Of a stretch of DNA of 64,000 nucleotides, positions 35,751-42,104 are shown piece after piece. The notes under the pieces were generated by a model. That model had not been told where the DNA came from. It did no database searches and saw nothing but the letters and a program-made list of their open reading frames with translations. Positions within the stretch are counted from its first letter, which is position 1. Each line of letters opens with the position of its first letter. A program made the translations under genes and the position numbers. The stretch comes from G965232465 sp965276005 (lineage in GTDB: Bacteria > Pseudomonadota > Alphaproteobacteria > JAQWUY01). The stretch lies in the NCBI GenBank assembly GCA_965276005.1, contig OZ254962.1:434001-498000 (forward strand). Reading direction: 5' to 3'.

Positions 35751-37401
35751 CGCCTGTCAGCAGCCGGGCAGTAACGAACTGGTGTTTACAGCACTTGGGG
35801 GATTGAGTGGTATTGGCTCGAATCTGTATGTTTACGGACACAAGGGCAAGTGGTTAATTGTCGATTTTGGTATCGGTTTTGCCCAAACTACTATTCCCGG
35901 CGTCGAGGTCATCATGCCGGATATATCGTTCTTACAGGACAACAAACCCCATATTGTCGGTTTGATTTTGACCCATGCCCACGAAGACCATGTGGGGGCG
36001 TTGGCGTATATGTACGACAGGTTGCAATTGCCTATTTATGCCACCGCTTTTACTGCCAATTTTGCCAAATATAAATTGGCAGAAGCGGGACTGGAGAACA
36101 AAGTGCCTATCCATGTGGTGGCGGCAGGGGAAGTTGTCGATTTTGACGGGTTTAAAGTGGAATTTGTCGCTATGGCACACTCGATTCCCGAACCACAAGC
36201 GTTAAAATTTCATATGCCATTTGGTACCGTGCTGCATACGGGCGATTGGAAAGTCGACAAAAAACCGATGATAGGCGACAGCATGCAAGTATCCGATTTA
36301 TCATCGGATAATGTGTATGCGGTTATTGGCGATTCGACCAATGTGATGACCCCAAAACACACAGAATCCGAAGGCGATGTACGGCAATCGATTGTCGACT
36401 TGGTGTCCGGACTCAAAGGAGGGGTGGCGGTTACTTGTTTTGCGTCGAACTTGGCACGGTTGGAAAGTTTTATTTTGGCGGCGAAAGCCTGCCGCCGCAA
36501 GGTGGTATTTGTCGGTAAAAGCTTGTGGCGGATGTTGGATTGTGCCCAAAAATCCGGGTATTTTCAAGATGTGGGCGAAGTATATGAAGCCGATGCGGTC
36601 AGGGATATATGCAAATCAAAATTGATGTATATCTGTACCGGATCGCAAGGGGAATGGCGGGCGGGGCTTGCCCGTGTTGCCCGCAACGAACACCGGCATG
36701 TACAATTGGGCACAGGGGATACGGTGATATTTTCCGCCCGCTGTATACCGGGCAATGAATTATCTGTGGGGGCGATACAAAATATGCTGGTCGACAATGG
36801 GGCGGACATTATCAATACGGACGATGCGTTTGTGCATGCGTCTGGGCATGGGTCGAGCTTGGAAATTGCCGCTTTATATACCCATTTAAAGCCCAAATAC
36901 GCTATTCCCATGCACGGTGAAAGCCTGCACTTACAACGGCACGCCCAGCTGGCACAAACATGCGGGGTAGAACAAGCGTTTGTGCTAAAAAATGGCGATG
37001 TCCTGTCGTTGTCAGCGGAGGGCGTGTTGCATGTAGGTCAAGTGCCTACAGGTGTGTGTGTGCTCGACGGCACACAAATCACCGCCGTCGACAACAGTGC
37101 CATTCGGCAGCGGAAAAAAATGGGCTTTTGTGGGTTGACACTGGTATCTATTGCCCTTGATTCGTACGGCAGCTTACTGTGTGAGCCGCAAATACAGATC
37201 GAAGGACTGCATATGCCCGATGAGGCGGATAAAAATGCCTTAATTGATTTGGTGATATATGCGGTGGAAAATCTGTCGAACAAGGATGTTATGGACGATG
37301 GCAAAGTGATTGAAACCGTCCGCCTTATTGTTCGCAGGGTGGTTATGGATAAAACAGGCAAAAAAAACACGGTTAAAATCCATGTGTTACGCACGGAATA
37401 G
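35737..37401 (+). CDS. rnj: Ribonuclease J
   Basis: Metallo-beta-lactamase/beta-CASP ribonuclease with expected 5' exo- and endonuclease activity on RNA. 554 residues, full length. The metal motif is H80-A-H82-E-D84-H85; the later HTGDWK, GDSTNV and HASGHGS motifs are in place. The start overlaps the coaX end by 14 bp and has its own ribosome site (GAAAGGAA). RNase J in place of an RNase E-centred decay pathway is common in alphaproteobacteria. Confidence 0.93.
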   Translation: MKNYNACQQPGSNELVFTALGGLSGIGSNLYVYGHKGKWLIVDFGIGFAQTTIPGVEVIMPDISFLQDNKPHIVGLILTHAHEDHVGALAYMYDRLQLPIYATAFTANFAKYKLAEAGLENKVPIHVVAAGEVVDFDGFKVEFVAMAHSIPEPQALKFHMPFGTVLHTGDWKVDKKPMIGDSMQVSDLSSDNVYAVIGDSTNVMTPKHTESEGDVRQSIVDLVSGLKGGVAVTCFASNLARLESFILAAKACRRKVVFVGKSLWRMLDCAQKSGYFQDVGEVYEADAVRDICKSKLMYICTGSQGEWRAGLARVARNEHRHVQLGTGDTVIFSARCIPGNELSVGAIQNMLVDNGADIINTDDAFVHASGHGSSLEIAALYTHLKPKYAIPMHGESLHLQRHAQLAQTCGVEQAFVLKNGDVLSLSAEGVLHVGQVPTGVCVLDGTQITAVDNSAIRQRKKMGFCGLTLVSIALDSYGSLLCEPQIQIEGLHMPDEADKNALIDLVIYAVENLSNKDVMDDGKVIETVRLIVRRVVMDKTGKKNTVKIHVLRTE

Positions 37402-37417
37402 TCGATAACAGATAACA

Positions 37418-37443
37418 CCCCCTATGGAATCCCCCTATGGAAT
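37418..37443 (+). repeat. 13-bp perfect tandem duplication at the recO start
   Basis: CCCCCTATGGAAT is present twice without a gap. The second copy contains the recO start (37437). The first supplies an ATG at 37424 that is out of frame and opens a 19-codon frame overlapping recO. Confidence 0.9.
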
Positions 37444-38192
37444 GGCAAGATACAGCGATTGTGCTAAAAACCATACAGGTTAGCGAATACGACGCAGTGG
37501 TAACTGTATACAGCAAACAGCACGGTAAAATCAACGGCGTGGTAAAGGGGGCATATGCCAAACGCCACCGCCCGACTATTGAGTTGGGCAATGAAATTAA
37601 AGTCTGGTATCAGGTGCGGATCGAGGGGCAACTGGGGCGGTTACAAGTGGATTTAATCACCCCGCATGCGGTGCCATTTTTGTTGCAATCGGGAAAATTG
37701 TTGGCGTTTAATAGCACATTGTCGGTACTCGATACAATAACAGCTATAGGGCAATCGTACGAGGGGCTATATGATGATGTGTTACATCTGTTTGTGGTAT
37801 TAAACAGCGACTATTGGGCGTACGGGTACTGCAAATGGGAAGTGGCGGTGTTATCCCTAATGGGATACGGACTAGATTTATCCAAGTGTGCGGCAACAGG
37901 CAGCACAGAAGACTTAATATTCGTATCGCCAAAATCCGGCAGGGCAGTCAGCAGAGCAGCAGGACAGATATACAAGAAAAAACTCTTACCCCTACCACAA
38001 TTTTTGTTGCACACCCATGCGGATATAACAACTGTTCCCATGCAACAGTACTATGACAGCCTGTGTTTATCAGGATACTTTATAAAAAAGTTTTTATACG
38101 ATTGTGGCAAACAAAATATACCCGCCGGGCGATTAAGAGTACAAGATTGGTTTTATAATCGCACAGAAAAAGATATAAAAACAAGTAGTTAA
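37437..38192 (+). CDS. recO: DNA repair protein RecO
   Basis: Loads RecA onto SSB-coated DNA with RecR. 251 residues. It starts MEWQDTAIVLKTIQVSEYDAV, the OB-fold N-terminus; the central helical region includes LLAFNSTLSVLD; the zinc-type cysteines of some RecO proteins are absent apart from C142 in KCAATGS. The last ~34 codons are repeated twice downstream (38986–39111, 40542–40662), which makes the end of this gene the boundary of a small variable array. It starts 35 bp after RNase J. Confidence 0.88.
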   Translation: MEWQDTAIVLKTIQVSEYDAVVTVYSKQHGKINGVVKGAYAKRHRPTIELGNEIKVWYQVRIEGQLGRLQVDLITPHAVPFLLQSGKLLAFNSTLSVLDTITAIGQSYEGLYDDVLHLFVVLNSDYWAYGYCKWEVAVLSLMGYGLDLSKCAATGSTEDLIFVSPKSGRAVSRAAGQIYKKKLLPLPQFLLHTHADITTVPMQQYYDSLCLSGYFIKKFLYDCGKQNIPAGRLRVQDWFYNRTEKDIKTSS

Positions 38193-38214
38193 ATATATAA
38201 AATTAAAGTATTTT
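38091..38214 (+). repeat. recO 3'-end repeat, copy 1 (native)
   Basis: The last ~100 bp of recO plus ~20 bp beyond it, running from TTTTTATACG to TTAAAGTATTTT. Two further copies of the same segment lie at 38986–39111 and 40542–40662. By eye they are roughly 80–90 % identical. Confidence 0.9.
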
Positions 38215-38273
38215 GTGATTTTTATATTGGCAGCTGAAAAATGTATGGTACTACAAGTAGAGCATTTTATGTC

Positions 38274-38302
38274 TTGACATATGATAGCATAGATGCTATC
38301 TA
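38274..38302 (+). promoter_or_regulatory. Toxin–antitoxin promoter with palindromic operator
   Basis: TTGACA (38274–38279), a 17-bp spacer and TATCTA (38297–38302). The spacer holds a perfect 8-2-8 inverted repeat, GATAGCAT-AG-ATGCTATC (38283–38300), that also covers part of the -10. This is the expected binding site for the HigA-like antitoxin, giving autorepression. Confidence 0.8.
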
Positions 38303-38330
38303 GTGATTTTAAAGTAGTGAGGATGGACGA

Positions 38331-38701
38331 ATGGAATTTTTGTTTGATGAATCACTTCCCAAAGCGGAAAGAGAATTCGACAAGTATATGAGCGTAAAGC
38401 ATTTAGCCAAGCTGGCACATATCGACAGGGTTATCGACAGGGTTGGATTCGACAGCGTTCCGGAGCATCTTATTAAGCATTTATGGGGCGATGTATACGA
38501 GTTACGCCCCCATGATGGACGGGTAATATTTGTTGTGACCCACAATAGCAAAGCTTAGGCAAAGCGTATATTTTAGGTGTTTACATCAAAAAATCTAACA
38601 AAATGCCATCAAAAGTCAAAAAAACATTACAACAGCGTCAAAGGATATTGTTTGAATCTATTAACGAGGAGCAAAAAAATGGTAAAAACACTGAGAAATA
38701 A
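38331..38701 (+). pseudogene. higB: HigB/RelE-like toxin gene, frameshifted
   Basis: The first 75 codons encode the N-terminal part of a Gp49/HigB-type RelE-superfamily ribonuclease toxin (SVPEHLIKHLWGDVYELRP, then RVIFVVTHNSKA) and stop at 38558. The missing C-terminus follows in another frame: YILGVYIKKSNKMPSKVKK, matching the usual hgFxKKtxKtP end of these toxins, and runs to 38701. The break is an 11-bp near-duplication: TAGCAAAGC (38546–38554) is repeated as TAGGCAAAGC (38556–38565). Removing 11 bp restores one frame of about 119 residues. A second 12-bp perfect tandem repeat (38421–38444) lies in frame. The toxin is probably inactive. It has a ribosome site (GAGGA) and the promoter above. 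Confidence 0.75.
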
Positions 38702-38954
38702 ATTGGCACAGTATGAAAATGACCCAGAGTTTCAAGCGGAACTTGCCAAATTGGAACCTGAGATGAAGATCATAGAGCTTATGGTGCAAGCCCGTAAACA
38801 AGCGGGGTTGTCGCAACGGGAGCTTGCCAGACGGATGGGCAAACCACAATCGACAATCGCCCGTATCGAAAGCGGCACGCAAATGCCCACCATTCGAACT
38901 CTATTCAGCGTTGCCAAAGCAACCGGTACAGAGCTAGATATGAGATTGCTTTAA
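38679..38954 (+). CDS. higA: HigA-like XRE-family antitoxin
   Basis: 91-residue helix-turn-helix protein, second gene of the HigBA-type pair. A basic N-terminal region is followed by the XRE HTH (ARKQAGLSQRELARRMGKP, QSTIARIESGTQMPTIRTL; about residues 38–80) and the short C-terminal tail TGTELDMRLL. Start at 38679, with CGAGGAG 8 bp upstream; the open frame extends upstream to 38577, but that part belongs to the shifted toxin region. The stop of the repaired toxin frame would overlap this start. It should still bind the operator at 38283–38300 although its toxin is broken. Confidence 0.85.
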   Translation: MVKTLRNKLAQYENDPEFQAELAKLEPEMKIIELMVQARKQAGLSQRELARRMGKPQSTIARIESGTQMPTIRTLFSVAKATGTELDMRLL

Positions 38955-38985
38955 AATGCCATGTCATACATATGGGGGCAATGTT

Positions 38986-39111
38986 TTTTTATACGATTGT
39001 GGCAAAAAAAATGTACTTGCTGGGCGATTAAAAGTATAAGATGGGTTTTATAATTGCAAAGAAAAAGATATAAAAAAACAATTAGTTAAATATAAAAAAT
39101 TAAAGTATTTT
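38986..39111 (+). repeat. recO 3'-end repeat, copy 2
   Basis: A copy of the end of recO, downstream of higA. In the recO frame it reads FLYDCGKKNVLAGRLKV and then stops, so it is decayed. Its left flank (about 38955–38985, with ATATGGGGGCAATG) resembles the flank of copy 3 and not that of copy 1. Its right end overlaps the stop codon of the first methyltransferase gene. Confidence 0.85.
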
Positions 39112-40426
39112 ATAAATTCTCTAAAAAAGTGTGTATGGCGTCTTTGATAGATTTTAAATCTGCTCTTACCCATTCGTGCTTATTTTCAAATGTAGTGTGA
39201 ATATGCTTTTCTAATGCTCGATAATGCGGCGTTAAAACGCTATATTCTTTTTTGTATCCTCTGTTTGGGTCACTGGTTTGATACGAGGTAATGCGTTGGT
39301 TTATATCCTTTGCAATCCCGACTTTATATTCATCTGGATAGGCTATATTAGAGACCACATAGACATGTTTTTGTTGTTGGTACTCTGTGCCGTTGTCTGT
39401 TCTAGCTGGGGGATAAGTGTAAAAATGTGGTTTTTTATCCACTTCGAATAATGTCGGGTGTACCTCTTTTGATAATCTTTCCCTTACCAGATCATAGGCT
39501 TTAAAAGATATATCGACACCTATCCACTTACGATCTAATCTTTCTGCTGCCACGCAAGTTGTGGCACATCCACAGAACGGATCGAGTACCACACCCCCTT
39601 CGTTTGAACTGGCTTTTATGATGCGTTCTAATAACGCTAGCGGTTTTTGTGTAGGGTATCCTGTGCGTTCTTTGGATGATGTATTCAAAGGCGTAACATC
39701 GTTTCCCATCCATAAATTGGTTATCGGCGATCCTTTAAATTCTGTTAAGTATTTTTTTTTTGGCTTGCCTGTTTTTTGATAGTTACGACCTCTGAGTAAA
39801 GCATATACACCGTTTTCATCTTCGTACTTATATTCAGCCTTAATATACGAATCGTCAGATTTTTCGTAAATGGGATTGAGAACAGTATTTTTTGTTTTGG
39901 CATAATAAAAAATCGAATCCGTTGCTATTGTTAATTTCGATTTTGCATAATTTTTCACGCCGGCGTATTTTTTCCAAACGATTTCATTTCTAAATTGCTT
40001 TTCCCCAAATATGCAGTCCATCATTATTTTTATATAATGACTCATTGTTTGATCACAATGCAGATAGAGACTGCCTGTGGTGTTTAAAACCCTATGACAC
40101 TCGATAAGCCGGATTGCCATATAGGCGATATAGCAAAAATTGTAAGATCGCCTACCGTCTATATTTTTGATACCTGAGAAGAAATTGTGTAGTTTTTCGT
40201 TATCTTGCTTAATAGACTCGAGCCATTCTTCTTTTACATCTTTTTCTGTAAATATGTCGGAAAATTCTGCCCCTTCAGCACTACTCCCTATCGGTGCGGA
40301 AAATACCTTTTTCTTGTTAAACGGCGGATCCAGATATATAAGGTCGATAGTACCCGAATCGATACCCCTTAAAACATCTAGATTATCGTGACAAAAGATA
40401 GTCCTATTTTGAATATTTTCCTGCAT
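39110..40426 (-). CDS. DNA methyltransferase–GIY-YIG fusion, paralogue A
   Basis: 438 residues. The N-terminal part is a class-beta amino-methyltransferase (N6-adenine or N4-cytosine, the N6_N4_Mtase type): motif IV DPPF at residues 33–36, then a presumed target-recognition region (about 148–255), then motif I LDPFCGCATTC at 281–291. The C-terminus (about 354–438) is a GIY-YIG domain of the T5orf172 kind: VYVVSN, EYKVGIA, R378 and E405 in the usual catalytic places. Such a joint protein could be a modification enzyme with a nuclease or nicking domain. It has no separate restriction gene beside it. The flanks and both ends are shared with paralogue B; the recognition region is not. Confidence 0.82.
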   Translation of the reverse strand: MQENIQNRTIFCHDNLDVLRGIDSGTIDLIYLDPPFNKKKVFSAPIGSSAEGAEFSDIFTEKDVKEEWLESIKQDNEKLHNFFSGIKNIDGRRSYNFCYIAYMAIRLIECHRVLNTTGSLYLHCDQTMSHYIKIMMDCIFGEKQFRNEIVWKKYAGVKNYAKSKLTIATDSIFYYAKTKNTVLNPIYEKSDDSYIKAEYKYEDENGVYALLRGRNYQKTGKPKKKYLTEFKGSPITNLWMGNDVTPLNTSSKERTGYPTQKPLALLERIIKASSNEGGVVLDPFCGCATTCVAAERLDRKWIGVDISFKAYDLVRERLSKEVHPTLFEVDKKPHFYTYPPARTDNGTEYQQQKHVYVVSNIAYPDEYKVGIAKDINQRITSYQTSDPNRGYKKEYSVLTPHYRALEKHIHTTFENKHEWVRADLKSIKDAIHTFLENL

Positions 40427-40438
40427 GTTGCGTTAGCG

Positions 40439-40531
40439 ATTCCTTAATATGTCGACCTGTGTTTTACCTAAGTAGCAAATTTCTATGACAAAGTCAAATA
40501 CATAAATCCCATGTTTGCTGTCCAAATATGG
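40439..40531 (-). promoter_or_regulatory. Repeated upstream segment with promoter of paralogue A
   Basis: A 93-bp segment nearly identical to 41945–42038. On the minus strand it contains TTGACT (40492–40497), a 17-bp spacer and TACTTA (40469–40474), pointing at methyltransferase A. In the second copy the same segment abuts the parC upstream region. Confidence 0.65.
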
Positions 40532-40541
40532 GGACAGTGTT

Positions 40542-40662
40542 TTTTTGTATGACTGTGGCAAACAAAATGTACCTACCGGGCGATTAAGAGTACAAGTTGG
40601 GTTTTATAATCACACAGAAATATATATAATAATGGGTTAGATATAAAAAGTTAAAGTATTTT
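40542..40662 (+). repeat. recO 3'-end repeat, copy 3
   Basis: In the recO frame this copy remains open to the original end region (FLYDCGKQNVPTGRLRVQ, then GFYNHTE), with conservative changes, so it is less decayed than copy 2. Its right end overlaps the terminal bases of methyltransferase B. Confidence 0.85.
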
Positions 40663-41932
40663 ATAAATTTTTTAAAAAAGTCTGTATGGCGTCTTTGATA
40701 GCTTTTAAATCCGCTCTTACCCATTCGTGCTTATGTTCAAATGTAGTGTGAATATGCTTTTCTAATACTCGATAATGCGGCGTTAACACGCTGTATTCTT
40801 CTTTGTATCCTCTGTTTGGGTCGCTGGTTTGATACGAGGTAATGCGTTGGTCTATATCCTTTGCAATCCCTACTTTATATTCGTTTGGATAGGCTACATT
40901 AGAGACGACATAGACATATTTTTGCTGTTGATGATCCACCCCATCGTCTGTTCTTGTTGGTGCATCGGTGCTAAAATATACTTCGTTTTGGTATTTTAAC
41001 ATATCTTTTGCGTCTGCGACTTCTTTTGCCATCCTTTGTTTTACCAATTCGTATGCTTTAACCGATATATCGATACCTATCCATTTACGCCGTAACCGTT
41101 CTGCCGCTACACAAGTGGTGGCACAGCCACAAAATGGGTCTAGCACCACATCTTTTTCATTCGAAGATCCCTTAATAATGCGTTCTAATAAAGCCAATGG
41201 TTTTTGTGTAGGGTATCCCGTGCGTTCTTTTGCCGATGAATGAATTATAGGCATATGCCAATAATCTCTGGCATGAACATAACAGTACACACCGTGTTCA
41301 TCTTTAAAAAACTCTTGTCCCCAAAAGGGATCTTCTCCATCGGTGGCTTTTGTAAATGTTTTTGAATATGACTTTTCTTTTTGTTTATGGAATGTATATC
41401 TGTTGGTTTTAGAGTAAAAGAAAATATTATCGTGTTTACGAGAATAATATTTTTTGCTAACGCCCCCAGATTTATAGCACCAAATAATTTCATTTAGAAA
41501 ATTGCTTTCACCAAATACACAGTCCATCATAATCTTAATATAATGGCTCATTGTTTGATCACAATGTAAATATAGACTGCCTGTGTTTTTTAAAATTCTA
41601 TGGCATTCAATAAGTCGAATCGACATATACGCCAAATAACAAAAATTATATGAGTCCTTACCATCGATATTTTTAATACCTGATAAAAAATTATGCAATT
41701 TTTCATTGTCTTCCTTAATCGATTCAACCCACTCTTGTTTGACATCTTCGAGTCTGAACCAATCGCTAAACTCTGCACCTTCTGCACTGCTGCCAATGGG
41801 GGCGGTAAATACTTTTTTCTTATTAAATGGGGGATCAAGGTATATTAAATCAATAGTATTGGCATTTATACCTTGTAATACTTTTAAATTATCTTTACAG
41901 AATATAGTTCTATTTTGAATATTTTCCTGCAT
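40661..41932 (-). CDS. DNA methyltransferase–GIY-YIG fusion, paralogue B
   Basis: 423 residues, tandem paralogue of A. Residues 1–150 and the C-terminal ~185 residues are nearly the same as in A (DPPF at 33–36, motif I LDPFCGCATTC at 264–274, GIY-YIG from about 339, with R363 and E391). The middle (about 150–235: SGGVSKKYYSRKHDN, ATDGEDPFWGQEFF, ARDYWHMPII) is different and about 15 residues shorter, so a different DNA target is likely. A linker between motif I and the nuclease-like domain also differs. Expected function: sequence-specific adenine or cytosine amino methylation. Confidence 0.82.
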   Translation of the reverse strand: MQENIQNRTIFCKDNLKVLQGINANTIDLIYLDPPFNKKKVFTAPIGSSAEGAEFSDWFRLEDVKQEWVESIKEDNEKLHNFLSGIKNIDGKDSYNFCYLAYMSIRLIECHRILKNTGSLYLHCDQTMSHYIKIMMDCVFGESNFLNEIIWCYKSGGVSKKYYSRKHDNIFFYSKTNRYTFHKQKEKSYSKTFTKATDGEDPFWGQEFFKDEHGVYCYVHARDYWHMPIIHSSAKERTGYPTQKPLALLERIIKGSSNEKDVVLDPFCGCATTCVAAERLRRKWIGIDISVKAYELVKQRMAKEVADAKDMLKYQNEVYFSTDAPTRTDDGVDHQQQKYVYVVSNVAYPNEYKVGIAKDIDQRITSYQTSDPNRGYKEEYSVLTPHYRVLEKHIHTTFEHKHEWVRADLKAIKDAIQTFLKNL

Positions 41933-41944
41933 GCTGTGTTACCT

Positions 41945-42038
41945 ATTCCTTAAATATGTCGACCTGTGTTTTACCTAAATAGCAAATTTTTATGACAAAG
42001 TCAAATATATAAGTCCCATGTTTGCCGTGCGAATATGG
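41945..42038 (-). promoter_or_regulatory. Repeated upstream segment with promoter of paralogue B
   Basis: Second copy of the 93-bp segment. On the minus strand it carries TTGACT (41999–42004), a 17-bp spacer and TATTTA (41976–41981), a slightly better -10 than in copy A. It ends about 65 bp before the parC start, so the divergent parC promoter must lie within or next to it. Confidence 0.65.
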
Positions 42039-42104
42039 AATCCTTTTATACATGTAATATTGCCGCTTGCTTTTATTGTATCTGTTATGTACTATGGGGG
42101 CGTT

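Noticed and set aside
38577..38678. 34-codon N-terminal extension of HigA
   Set aside because: This sequence is the C-terminal coding part of the frameshifted toxin read in another frame; the start at 38679 has a ribosome site.
38091..42038. A transposon or integrative element between recO and parC
   Set aside because: No transposase, integrase, terminal inverted repeats or target-site duplications were seen; only direct repeats derived from the neighbouring gene end.
42018..42104. 29-residue hydrophobic extension of ParC
   Set aside because: It overlaps the duplicated promoter segment and does not resemble any ParC; a good ribosome site precedes the ATG at 42105.
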